Assembly: GCF_006442975.2 (NCBI RefSeq)
Contig: NZ_CP083954.1
Span: forward strand, 3,355,501 to 3,419,500
Reading direction: 5' to 3'
DNA length: 64,000 nucleotides
DNA from: Mesorhizobium sp. B2-1-1
GTDB lineage: Bacteria; Pseudomonadota; Alphaproteobacteria; Rhizobiales; Rhizobiaceae
Numbering within the stretch: position 1 is the first letter of the stretch; each line of letters starts with the position of its first letter. Under the pieces are notes generated by a model that saw only the letters and a list, made by a program, of their open reading frames with translations, had not been told where the DNA came from and did not search any database. Below are positions 1 to 7,949 of this stretch, piece after piece. Position numbers and translations under genes: made by a program.

Positions 1-147
1 AAGGCTTTGCACCGTTACCATCTCGCCCGGCACGATGCTGCCGTCGAGGATCAATTCGGTGACATGGCGATAGACCCTGTCCTGCAAGGTCTCCTTGGAC
101 AGGGGCGCGATCTCGACACCCGGCTTTCTGAACGCCGCTCCAGCCAT
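1..147 (-). CDS. GntR-family transcriptional regulator, N-terminal fragment
   Basis: Only the first 49 codons lie in the window; the gene continues past base 1. The start is the ATG read leftward from 147. The visible protein begins with a short leader, then a stretch (LSKETLQDRVYRHV, roughly residues 16-29) that matches the first helix of a GntR winged helix, followed by GSIVPGEMV, the turn typical of GntR/FadR-type regulators. The effector domain is out of view, so the subfamily (FCD is likely) is an inference. It is divergent from the sugar transporter operon that starts at 364, across 216 bases holding two palindromes, which makes it the probable local repressor of that operon. Confidence 0.8.
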   Translation of the reverse strand, partial: MAGAAFRKPGVEIAPLSKETLQDRVYRHVTELILDGSIVPGEMVTVQSL

Positions 148-259
148 CTCCCCTCAACCTTCCCGCGCAAGCTGCGCCATAACCCGTATCCGGAATGCAG
201 GCTTCCGGCTGCGGCGTCAAGCACCCCGGCCGTCGCCTTGTCATGAGCATATTTCATCA

Positions 260-274
260 TTGATCTTTGATCAA
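260..274. promoter_or_regulatory. Putative GntR operator palindrome
   Basis: TTGATC-TTT-GATCAA is a perfect 6-3-6 inverted repeat lying between the divergent GntR gene and the ABC operon. Its size, symmetry and place suit a dimeric GntR/FCD repressor. Binding is inferred from position only. Confidence 0.45.
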
Positions 275-333
275 ATGGTGATACGGTTGCGATATCGGAT
301 GGCAAGGTCACGTCTCGTGCCCTTGGGAGGCAT

Positions 334-350
334 CCGATCGTTCGGATCGG
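334..350. promoter_or_regulatory. Second palindrome next to the ribosome binding site
   Basis: CCGATC-GTTCG-GATCGG is a perfect 6-5-6 inverted repeat ending just before the GGGAGGAG ribosome binding site of the binding-protein gene at 364. It could be a second operator or an RNA hairpin that affects translation. The half-site shares GATC with the 260-274 palindrome. Confidence 0.3.
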
Positions 351-363
351 GAGGAGTTTCATA

Positions 364-1491
364 ATGGGTATCGGATTGAAAGCCCGGCGGCTTGCGCTGC
401 TGGCCGGCATGGCTGCCTGTGCTTTTGGCATCTCCGCGGCCGAGGCCGCTGAAAAACACAAGATTTTTCTCAGCATGAGCTTCATCGGCAATGACTGGCA
501 GGCCGAGGCGGCGAACATGGTCAAGGCGATGGCCTCGCACAAGAGCCTGGTCGACAAGGTCGACCTGCAGGTCCAGGTGGCCGGGCCGAATGCGCAGCGC
601 CAGATCCAGCAGATCAACGCCATGGTGCAGGCGGGAGCGGAGGCGATCGTGATTTATCCGATCTCGCCGACGGCGCTGAACCAGGTCGTCAAGAACGCTT
701 GCGAGAAGGGGGTCAAGGTCTTCGCCTACGACGCCGAGATCACCGAGCCATGCGCTTACAATGTCCATATCGACCAGGAGGAGGCTGGCAGGGTGACAGC
801 CGAATGGCTGGCCAAGAAGCTCAACGGCAAGGGCAACATCATCGCCGTGACCGGCGTTCCCGGCACTTCGGTCGACGAGCTGCGCACCAAGGCCGCCAAG
901 GCGGTGTTCGCCAAATATCCGGACATCAAGATTGTCGGCGAAGCGGTCGGCATGTGGAGCCAGGCGGTGGCACGCACCGAACTCTCCAAGATTCTCGCCA
1001 CGCGCAGCTGGGACGACATTAACGGGCTGTGGATGCAGGTAGGCTGCTTCACCGCCAATTCGATGCAGCTCGAGGCGGGCAGGAAGGCCAGCCAGCTTCT
1101 GCCTTGCGCCGGTGAAGGCTCCAATGGCGGCCGCATCCAGATGCTGCCGGAAGGGACGGAGGTCGAGGGTGCTGCTTCTCCCTATGCACCGCTCGGCGCG
1201 CCGCGCATTTCGTATGCCTCGCCGCCTTATTCCGGCGCGCTCGCCTTGAAGCTCGCCATCGAGGCGATCGAGGGCAAGGATGTGCCGAAAGCGACAATCC
1301 TGCCGCTGCCGATCGTCACCAACGAGACGAGCAAGCTTTGCAACGAGGGCACCTGGGCCGAAATGAAGGCCGGATGCAACACCTTCAAACCGTCGCTGGT
1401 TTCCAACCCCGGCTGGTTCGCGTCGATCTTCTCCGACCAGACGCCCGAGATCGGCCTCAACGCGGCGCTCGTCGGCCAGCCCGAGGAGTAG
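364..1491 (+). CDS. Sugar ABC transporter substrate-binding protein (CUT2/RbsB type)
   Basis: This periplasmic binding protein of 375 aa would capture a sugar or sugar-like substrate for the transporter encoded by the next two genes. The first 29 residues form a signal peptide (hydrophobic core LALLAGMAACAFG, cleavage near AEA-A). The mature part has the type I periplasmic-binding-protein pattern: QIQQINAMVQAGAEAIVIYP, then GVKVFAYDAEI and GNIIAVTGVPG. Four or more cysteines in the C-terminal half (around residues 227-340) are unusual for RbsB-like proteins and could form disulfides. The ATG at 364 follows GGGAGGAG by a good spacing. It is first in its operon, behind the divergent GntR gene. 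The ligand cannot be named from sequence. Confidence 0.88.
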   Translation: MGIGLKARRLALLAGMAACAFGISAAEAAEKHKIFLSMSFIGNDWQAEAANMVKAMASHKSLVDKVDLQVQVAGPNAQRQIQQINAMVQAGAEAIVIYPISPTALNQVVKNACEKGVKVFAYDAEITEPCAYNVHIDQEEAGRVTAEWLAKKLNGKGNIIAVTGVPGTSVDELRTKAAKAVFAKYPDIKIVGEAVGMWSQAVARTELSKILATRSWDDINGLWMQVGCFTANSMQLEAGRKASQLLPCAGEGSNGGRIQMLPEGTEVEGAASPYAPLGAPRISYASPPYSGALALKLAIEAIEGKDVPKATILPLPIVTNETSKLCNEGTWAEMKAGCNTFKPSLVSNPGWFASIFSDQTPEIGLNAALVGQPEE

Positions 1492-1563
1492 GCTTCAGCA
1501 ATCCGTGCGCGTGGGGCACTGTGGGCTCCACGCGCCCGCAAGCATGGCATGCCGGAACCGGGA

Positions 1564-3108
1564 ATGATGACTTCAACAACGCATGTGCCGGCTATTGCCG
1601 TCAACGGCATACGCAAGGCGTTTGGCGCGACGGTCGCGCTTGACGACGTCTCCTTCGCGATCTCGCCTGGCAGCGTGCACGCTTTGCTGGGTGAGAACGG
1701 CGCCGGCAAGTCGACGCTGGTCAAGCTCCTATCGGGACTGGTGCGGCCCGATCAGGGCCAGATCAGCATCCTTGGCGCGCCGGCCGCGCTCGGTTCGCCG
1801 CGCGCCGCGCATGAACGCGGGGTGCAGACGGCGTTCCAGGAGATGACGCTGGTCCGCGACCTCAGCGTTCTCGACAATATGCTGCTGCCCTATGCGCCAT
1901 CCAGCCCGACCGGATTGATCAGGCGGTCGGCCGCGCGCAAGGCAGTCGGCCGGCACATTGCCGATCTCGGTTTTTCGGTCGATCTCGACGCCGAGGTTGC
2001 GACGCTCGATCTCGCGGTCCGCCAGAAGATCGAGATCGCGCGCGCCGTCTACCGCAAGCCGCGCATCCTGCTGCTGGACGAGCCGACCTCGACGCTTTCG
2101 AGCGGCGACGTCGAATGGCTGGGAACAATCATCGCGCGGCTCAAGGCCGCCGGAACGACGGTCGTGTTCATCACCCACCGCATGCGTGAGGTGCGGGCCT
2201 TCTGCGATACGTTGACCATCCTTCGGAATGGCCGCCACATCATCACCGCACCGGTGGCCGACATCTCGGATGAGGATGTGATCGAGAAGATCATCGGCCG
2301 CGCCCTCGCGCAGACCTTTCCGCCAAGGCCTGAGGGCGCGGCCGTCTTCGGTCCGCCGGTGCTCGGCGTGCGCGACCTCAAGGCGGGCAGAAAACTCGAC
2401 GGCGCCAGTTTCGATTTGCGCAGGGGCGAAATCCTCGGCATCGCCGGACTTCAGGGCATGGGCCAGCTAGACCTGTTCCTCGCCTGCTTCGGCATGGCCG
2501 AGATCGAACGCGGCCACGTCATGGTCGACGGCCGCAAAGTGTGGCTCGGCTCGCCGGCCGATGCGCTGAGGCCCAACATGGCGATCGGGCTGGTGCCGGA
2601 GGATCGCAAGACTGAAGGCCTGTTCCTGAAATTGTCGGGCCGGCAGAATGCATCCCTGCCGGTGGTCGGCCGCTTCACCCGGCTCGGCTTGATCCGCGAG
2701 GAGGAGGAAGCACGCGCGGTGCAGGCGGCCTTCTCGACGGTCGAGGTGGACAACCGAGCGCTGTGGACAAGGGCAGGCGCCTTTTCCGGCGGCAACCAGC
2801 AGAAGATCGCCATCGCCAAGTGGCTGGTCGCCGAAAGCCGCATCCTGCTGCTCTTCGACCCGACCCGTGGCATCGATGTGGGCACCAAGCATGAGCTCTA
2901 CGTGATGATGCGCAACTATGTGGCGGCGGGCGGCTCGATCCTGCTGCATTCGACCGAAATTCCCGAACTCGTCCATCAATGCGACCGCGTGCTCGTTCTC
3001 TATGACGGACGGCTGGTGGCCGAGCTCGCCGGCGACGAGATCACCGAGAGCGCGATCATGCGGCCGGCGCTGGGGCATGACGGCAATATCCTGGAGGCGG
3101 CACAGTGA
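1564..3108 (+). CDS. Sugar ABC transporter ATP-binding protein, two ABC domains (CUT2/RbsA type)
   Basis: Two fused ABC ATPase domains, as in RbsA/XylG/MglA. The first has Walker A (GENGAGKST), a CUT2-type signature (LAVRQKIEIARAV in place of LSGGQ) and Walker B (ILLLDEPTS). The second has a degenerate Walker A (GLQGMGQLDL), a strong signature (FSGGNQQKIAIAKW) and ILLLFDPTRGIDVG. A weak second nucleotide site is normal in this family. Three in-frame ATGs (1549, 1564, 1567) are possible; 1564 has GGAACCGGGA upstream and was chosen, with modest certainty. The stop overlaps the GTG start of the permease by 4 bases (GTGA), indicating translational coupling. Confidence 0.88.
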   Translation: MMTSTTHVPAIAVNGIRKAFGATVALDDVSFAISPGSVHALLGENGAGKSTLVKLLSGLVRPDQGQISILGAPAALGSPRAAHERGVQTAFQEMTLVRDLSVLDNMLLPYAPSSPTGLIRRSAARKAVGRHIADLGFSVDLDAEVATLDLAVRQKIEIARAVYRKPRILLLDEPTSTLSSGDVEWLGTIIARLKAAGTTVVFITHRMREVRAFCDTLTILRNGRHIITAPVADISDEDVIEKIIGRALAQTFPPRPEGAAVFGPPVLGVRDLKAGRKLDGASFDLRRGEILGIAGLQGMGQLDLFLACFGMAEIERGHVMVDGRKVWLGSPADALRPNMAIGLVPEDRKTEGLFLKLSGRQNASLPVVGRFTRLGLIREEEEARAVQAAFSTVEVDNRALWTRAGAFSGGNQQKIAIAKWLVAESRILLLFDPTRGIDVGTKHELYVMMRNYVAAGGSILLHSTEIPELVHQCDRVLVLYDGRLVAELAGDEITESAIMRPALGHDGNILEAAQ

Positions 3109-5171
3109 GCGCGGTCGGTTCGACGGCAACCGGACAGGCCGGATCCCTGGTGCGCCTCCTGGCGCGGCATCGCGGCGCCATCATCGCGGCGATCGTCTTT
3201 GCAGTGCTGCTCGTCGTCGTCGACCTGATCAGCGCCGGGCGGCTCACCTATTTCGACATCTCGTTCCTGTCGAGCGGCGGCGCCACCTCGGCGCTGGCGG
3301 CGATGGGCCAGACCATCGTCATCCTGTCCGGCGGCTTCGACCTGTCGGCGGGCGCCGTGGTTTCGCTGGTCAATGTGGTGCTGGCCACGTCGATGGATCC
3401 GATGGCGACCGGAACGAACGTCTGGCTGTGGACGCTGGCCGGCATTGGCGTCGGCATGCTCGTCGGGGCGTTCAACGGCTTCTTCATCGCGGTGCTGCGC
3501 ATGCAGCCCATCGTCGTCACGCTGTCGACCATGTTCATCTTGCAAGGCATCACACTGCTGGTCATGGACAAGCCCGGCGGCTTTGTCTCGCCCGATCTCG
3601 GCGCCTTCTATCTCGGCGACGCGATCCCAGGCTGGTTGCCCATGCCGTTGGTCGTCATCGGCGTGGTCCTGCTGGCATGGTTCTGGCTGAAGGGCACGCG
3701 GTTCGGCACGGCGCTCTACGCGGTCGGCAGCGATCCGGACGCCGCTGCCGCGGTCGGCGTGCGCGTCGTTCTCGTGCGCTTTCTCGTCTATGTCATCGCC
3801 GGCGGCTGCTATGGGCTTGCCGGTGTGTTCATCAGCGCCCAGACCGGCAGCGGCGATCCGCTGGTCGGCAATCCGCTGCTGCTGTCGATGTTCGCCGCCG
3901 TCGTGGTCGGCGGCACGCGGCTCGGCGGCGGGCAGGGCGGTCCGTTCGGCACCGTCTTCGGCGCCTATATCCTGATGATGGTCGTCAACGTCCTGCTCGT
4001 GCTCAACGTCTCGGCCTATTATTCGACCATCGCCGAGGGCACCATCCTCATCCTTGCCGTTCTCGCGGGCTCGCTGTCGCATGGCTCCGTGCTCGCCTAC
4101 CAGGTCCGCGCCTTGCGCGCGCGGTTCGCCGCATGGCGCGCCGGCATGCTGCCGTCGCAACTCGATCATACCGACCGCAGGCTGCGCATCGCTCACAAAA
4201 CGGCCGTTCCAGGACAGGCACCCGGCTTTCGCGTTCGCAATGCCGAGGCGCTGCGCTACGCGCTGCCGGCTTACGTCTGCCTGGCCGTCGTCATGATCGT
4301 CACCCAGATCTGGCTCGGCCGGGCCATCTTCAATCCCACCTACTGGAACTCGCTGTTCGTGCTGTCGAGTTTCCTTGCCGTGCTTGCGCTCGGGCAGGGC
4401 AGCGTCATACTCACCGGTGGACTCGACCTATCGGTGCCATGGACCATTGGCCTGTCGGGCATCCTCCTTGCCGGCATGGTCAACGGATCGGACGCGGCAC
4501 TCGCCTATGCGCTGCCGGTGGTGCTCGCCATCGCCTGTCTTATCGGACTGGCGAACGGCATCGGTATCGTTTTCCTCGGCATCTCGCCGATCGTCATGAC
4601 GCTCGCCATCAACGGCATCCTGCAAGGCTTCGCGCTTCTCTATTCGCAAGGCACGCCGGCCGGCTTCTCCTCGCCCATGCTGCGCTGGTTCATGACCGGC
4701 AAGATATGGGTGGTGACGCCGGTCGTGCCGTTCATGGTCGTCTTCGTGGCCCTTGCGGTGCTGCTGCTTGGCCGCACGGCCTTCGGCCGCAAGGTCTACG
4801 GCATCGGCAACAGCCCGCGCGCGGCCCAGCTTTCGGGCATCGCCGTCGGACGGATGCTGATCTTCGTCTATATGCTGTCGGCGCTGTGCGCGGCCATCGT
4901 CGGCGTCATGCTGACCGGCTTTTCCGGCCAGGCCAGCCTTGGCATGGGCGACGACTATCTCCTGCCGTCCATCGCCGTTGTCGTGGTCGGCGGCGCGCTG
5001 ATCACCGGCGGGCGCGGCCACTATCTCGGCATGCTCGGCGGCGTGCTGCTTTTGACGGCGCTGCAGATGCTTCTGGCCGGCACGACGCTGCCCTACGCCA
5101 CACGGGCGATCCTGTTCGGGCTGGTGGTGCTCGGCGCCGTCATGGCGCTGCGCGAAAGACGCATACAATGA
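3105..5171 (+). CDS. Fused double ABC permease (two RbsC-type domains in one chain)
   Basis: At 688 aa this is about twice the length of an RbsC-type permease (about 320-340 aa). It contains two complete BPD_transp_2-like halves: residues about 20-335 and about 385-685. Each half repeats the family pattern: a glycine-rich membrane segment after a GQ motif (MGQTIVILSGGFDLSAGA in the first, GQGSVILTGGLDLSVPW in the second), and an EAA-like cytoplasmic stretch (AVGSDPDAAAAVGV and GIGNSPRAAQLSGI). A polar linker of about 45 residues joins them. The chain probably supplies both membrane subunits of the transporter. It begins at GTG 3105, overlapping the ATPase stop. No frameshift or internal start is needed to explain it. 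Confidence 0.88.
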   Translation: MSAVGSTATGQAGSLVRLLARHRGAIIAAIVFAVLLVVVDLISAGRLTYFDISFLSSGGATSALAAMGQTIVILSGGFDLSAGAVVSLVNVVLATSMDPMATGTNVWLWTLAGIGVGMLVGAFNGFFIAVLRMQPIVVTLSTMFILQGITLLVMDKPGGFVSPDLGAFYLGDAIPGWLPMPLVVIGVVLLAWFWLKGTRFGTALYAVGSDPDAAAAVGVRVVLVRFLVYVIAGGCYGLAGVFISAQTGSGDPLVGNPLLLSMFAAVVVGGTRLGGGQGGPFGTVFGAYILMMVVNVLLVLNVSAYYSTIAEGTILILAVLAGSLSHGSVLAYQVRALRARFAAWRAGMLPSQLDHTDRRLRIAHKTAVPGQAPGFRVRNAEALRYALPAYVCLAVVMIVTQIWLGRAIFNPTYWNSLFVLSSFLAVLALGQGSVILTGGLDLSVPWTIGLSGILLAGMVNGSDAALAYALPVVLAIACLIGLANGIGIVFLGISPIVMTLAINGILQGFALLYSQGTPAGFSSPMLRWFMTGKIWVVTPVVPFMVVFVALAVLLLGRTAFGRKVYGIGNSPRAAQLSGIAVGRMLIFVYMLSALCAAIVGVMLTGFSGQASLGMGDDYLLPSIAVVVVGGALITGGRGHYLGMLGGVLLLTALQMLLAGTTLPYATRAILFGLVVLGAVMALRERRIQ

Positions 5172-5184
5172 AGGGAATGGAATC

Positions 5185-5991
5185 ATGAGCACGAGCGCAC
5201 CCAAATCGCCCGACGAATTCCTGGCGGGGCTCAAAGGGCAACGTGTCCTGGTCACGGCGGGCGCCGGCGGCATTGGCTTCGCCATTGCCGAAACGCTGTC
5301 GCGGCTCGGTGCGCGCATCGTCGTCTGCGATGTGTCCGACGAATCCCTGGCGGCCGCCCCCAAGAAGATGGCGCTCGTCGCAGCGGTCAAGGCCGACGTG
5401 TCGCGCGACGACGATGTCGACCGGCTGTTCGAGGCGGTGGAGGAGAAACTCGGCGGCCTCGACGCACTGATCAACAATGCCGGCATCGCCGGGCCGACCG
5501 GCGGCGTCGACGAAATCGATCCGGCCGACTGGAGGCGCTGTCTCGACATCGGCCTGACCGGCCAGTTCCTGTGCGCACGGCGCGCCGTGCCGCTCATCAA
5601 GGGGGCCGGCGGCGGTTCGATCGTCTCGATGTCGTCGGCGGCCGGCCGCCACGGCTATGCGTTCCGCACGCCCTATTCGGCGGCCAAATTCGGCGTCATC
5701 GGCTTCACGCAGAGCCTTGCCAAGGAGCTTGGGCCGCACGGGATCAGGGTCAACGCCATCCTGCCGGGCATCATAGAGGGGCCGCGCATCGAGAGCGTTA
5801 TCTCGGCACGCGCCAAACAGGTCGGCATCAGCCATCAGGAGATGACCGAACGCTATTTGCAGAACATCTCGTTGCGCCGCATGACCAGCCCGTACGACGT
5901 GGCTTCGATGGTCGCATTCCTGCTGTCCGACGCGGGCATCAACATTTCAGGCCAGTCGCTCGGCGTCGACGGCAACGTCGAAACGCTTTGA
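5185..5991 (+). CDS. SDR-family oxidoreductase
   Basis: Classical short-chain dehydrogenase of 268 aa. The cofactor glycine motif is TAGAGGIG (residues 24-31), NNAG is at 97-100, the catalytic Ser is in the MSSA stretch near 149-152, and YSAAK is at 164-168. An acidic residue after the second strand (VVCDVSD) favours NAD over NADP. The gene begins 13 bases after the permease stop, with an AAGGGAATGGAA leader. In this operon it would oxidise the imported sugar, polyol or sugar acid at one hydroxyl; the substrate is not known. Its place beside an SMP-30 lactonase makes a sugar C1 dehydrogenase giving a lactone one attractive reading. Confidence 0.85.
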   Translation: MSTSAPKSPDEFLAGLKGQRVLVTAGAGGIGFAIAETLSRLGARIVVCDVSDESLAAAPKKMALVAAVKADVSRDDDVDRLFEAVEEKLGGLDALINNAGIAGPTGGVDEIDPADWRRCLDIGLTGQFLCARRAVPLIKGAGGGSIVSMSSAAGRHGYAFRTPYSAAKFGVIGFTQSLAKELGPHGIRVNAILPGIIEGPRIESVISARAKQVGISHQEMTERYLQNISLRRMTSPYDVASMVAFLLSDAGINISGQSLGVDGNVETL

Positions 5992-6001
5992 GGAGCAAGC
6001 C

Positions 6002-6949
6002 ATGGCCAGGGTTGCAATTGTCGGAAGCGGGTTCATCGGACGGGCATGGGCGATCAGCTTCGCGCGCGCCGGCCATGATGTGCGCATGTGGGACCAGTCG
6101 CCGGTCGCGGCAGGCGGCGCGCGCGACTACATAGAAGGCGTGCTCGGCGATCTCGCTTCGAATGATCTGCTGCGCGGACAGACCGCGCACGCGGTGCTCG
6201 AGCGCATCGTCGTCATGGGAGACTTGGACGCGGCTCTGGCCGGCGCCGTGCATATCCAGGAGAACACACCGGAAAATCTCGAAGTGAAGCGCGAGGTGTT
6301 TTCGCGGATCGATTCCCTCTCTGATCCGCAGGCGGTGATCGCCAGCTCCACCTCGGCGCTGCTGCCGTCGAAATTCACCGATCATCTCCCGGGGCGGCAC
6401 CGCTGCCTGGTCGTGCATCCGATCAACCCACCCTACCTCATTCCGGCGGCGGAGGTGGTGCCGGCGCCGTGGACGTCCGCCGAGACGCTCGAAAGAACGC
6501 GCGCCTTCCTCATCGATGCCGGCCATGCGCCGCTGGTGATGAAGCGCGAGCTCGACGGCTTCATCATGAACCGGCTGCAAGGGGCGCTGCTTGAAGAAGC
6601 TTTCCGGCTTGTCGCCGATGGCTATGCCAGCGTCGAGGACGTCGATATCGGCATCCGCGACGGGCTGGCGCTGCGCTGGTCGTTCATGGGGCCCTTCGAG
6701 ACCATCGACCTCAATGCGCCGGGCGGCGTGCGCGACTATGCCGAGCGCTATCAGGGCATCTATTCCAATATTTTTCCGCAGATGCTGCGCCGCGTCGACT
6801 GGGCGGGCGAGGTGATGGAGACCGTCGAGGCCGAGCGCAGCAGGCGCTTGCCCCGGGAGAAACTGGGCGATCGGCAGGTATGGCGGGATCGCCGACTGAT
6901 GGCGCTGGCGGCGCACAAGAAGAAATCGGATCAGGAGTTCGGACAATGA
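6002..6949 (+). CDS. 3-hydroxyacyl-CoA dehydrogenase-like NAD-dependent dehydrogenase
   Basis: 315 aa with an N-terminal Rossmann fold (IVGSGFIGRAW, residues 6-16, Asp at the end of strand 2) and the family active site: SSTSALLPS near residue 115-123 and the HPINPP motif with His139 and Asn142. The C-terminal helical domain follows. Beyond fatty-acid HBDH enzymes, the family includes L-carnitine dehydrogenase and L-gulonate 3-dehydrogenase (lambda-crystallin), which oxidise the 3-hydroxyl of free acids. Given a BKACE gene directly downstream, oxidation of a free 3-hydroxy acid to a 3-keto acid is the likely job. It overlaps the next gene by 4 bases (ATGA). Confidence 0.85.
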   Translation: MARVAIVGSGFIGRAWAISFARAGHDVRMWDQSPVAAGGARDYIEGVLGDLASNDLLRGQTAHAVLERIVVMGDLDAALAGAVHIQENTPENLEVKREVFSRIDSLSDPQAVIASSTSALLPSKFTDHLPGRHRCLVVHPINPPYLIPAAEVVPAPWTSAETLERTRAFLIDAGHAPLVMKRELDGFIMNRLQGALLEEAFRLVADGYASVEDVDIGIRDGLALRWSFMGPFETIDLNAPGGVRDYAERYQGIYSNIFPQMLRRVDWAGEVMETVEAERSRRLPREKLGDRQVWRDRRLMALAAHKKKSDQEFGQ

Positions 6950-7908
6950 AAGAAACCAGCCGCAAGCCCGGCGCCACGGCGGCCAGGGGCAAGGTCATCA
7001 TAACCTGCGCGGTGACGGGGGCGATCCACACGCCGACCATGTCGCCCTATTTGCCGATCACGCCGGACCAGATCGCCTCTGAGGCGATCGCCGCCGCGGA
7101 AGCCGGCGCCGCGATCCTGCATCTGCATGCCCGCGATCCGGAGACCGGCAAGCCCGACCAGACGCCGGAGGCCTTTGCCCGTTTCCTGCCACGCGTCAAG
7201 CAAGGCACCAATGCCGCCATCAACATCACCACCGGCGGCAGCCCCTATATGAAGGTCGAGGAGCGGGTGCGCCCGGCCGCCCAGTTCAAGCCGGAGGTAG
7301 CCTCGCTCAATATGGGCTCGATCAATTTCGGGCTCTATCACCTCGCCGACAAATACGAGACCTTCAAGTTCGACTGGGAAAAGCCGCATCTGGAAGCGAC
7401 GCGCGACCTCGTCTTCCGCAACTCGTTCAAGGATATCGAGTACATCCTTGCCACCTGCTACGACAATGGCACGCGCTTCGAGTTCGAGTGCTACGACATT
7501 GCCCATCTCTACAATCTCGCCCATTTCGCCGACCGCGGATTGGTGAAGCCGCCCTTCTTCGTGCAGTCGGTGTTCGGCCTGCTTGGCGGCATCGGCACGC
7601 ATCCGGAGGATGTCGCGCATATGAAGCGCACGGCGGACCGGCTGTTCGGCGACCAGTTCCGCTGGTCGGTGCTCGGCGCCGGCGCCAGCCAGTTGCGCAT
7701 CGCCGCGCAATCGGCAGCACTCGGCGGCAACATCCGCGTCGGGCTGGAGGACAGCCTGTGGGCCGGCAGGGGCAAGCTTGCCAAGTCGAATGCCGAGCAG
7801 GTCGTGCTGGCGCGCAAGATCATCGAGGGGCTCGGCATGGAGGTGGCGACGCCGGACGAAGCGCGCGAGATCCTTTCGCTGAAAGGCGGCGACAAGGTCG
7901 CTTTCTGA
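6946..7908 (+). CDS. Beta-keto acid cleavage enzyme (BKACE, DUF849)
   Basis: A 320-aa protein of the DUF849/BKACE family, whose members condense a beta-keto acid with acetyl-CoA and split it to acetoacetate plus an acyl-CoA. The N-terminus IITCAVTGAIHTPTMSPYLP is typical, and the zinc-binding HLH of ILHLHARDPETG is at residues 59-61. Further support is the NITTGG stretch (the substrate carboxylate site in this family) and FEFECYD, which carries a conserved acid. The ATG at 6946 overlaps the dehydrogenase stop; a longer reading from 6880 would run deep into that gene and is not preferred. The family fixes the chemistry but not the substrate, which depends on the upstream enzymes. Confidence 0.88.
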   Translation: MKETSRKPGATAARGKVIITCAVTGAIHTPTMSPYLPITPDQIASEAIAAAEAGAAILHLHARDPETGKPDQTPEAFARFLPRVKQGTNAAINITTGGSPYMKVEERVRPAAQFKPEVASLNMGSINFGLYHLADKYETFKFDWEKPHLEATRDLVFRNSFKDIEYILATCYDNGTRFEFECYDIAHLYNLAHFADRGLVKPPFFVQSVFGLLGGIGTHPEDVAHMKRTADRLFGDQFRWSVLGAGASQLRIAAQSAALGGNIRVGLEDSLWAGRGKLAKSNAEQVVLARKIIEGLGMEVATPDEAREILSLKGGDKVAF

Positions 7909-7949
7909 CACAGCCAATCGCTGCGCGAGCCAACAAAGAGGAGGACGGC

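Noticed and set aside
3000..4196. Long antisense open frame (398 codons) over the ATPase and permease genes
   Set aside because: It is a byproduct of high GC codon use. Its translation is rich in H, D, R, Q and A with no family pattern, and the plus-strand genes there are unmistakable.
6002..7908. L-carnitine degradation operon
   Set aside because: The dehydrogenase and BKACE pair fits carnitine, but a CUT2 sugar importer, an SDR and a lactonase in the same operon, and no betaine transporter or thioesterase, point to a sugar-type substrate. It stays an alternative for the BKACE step only.
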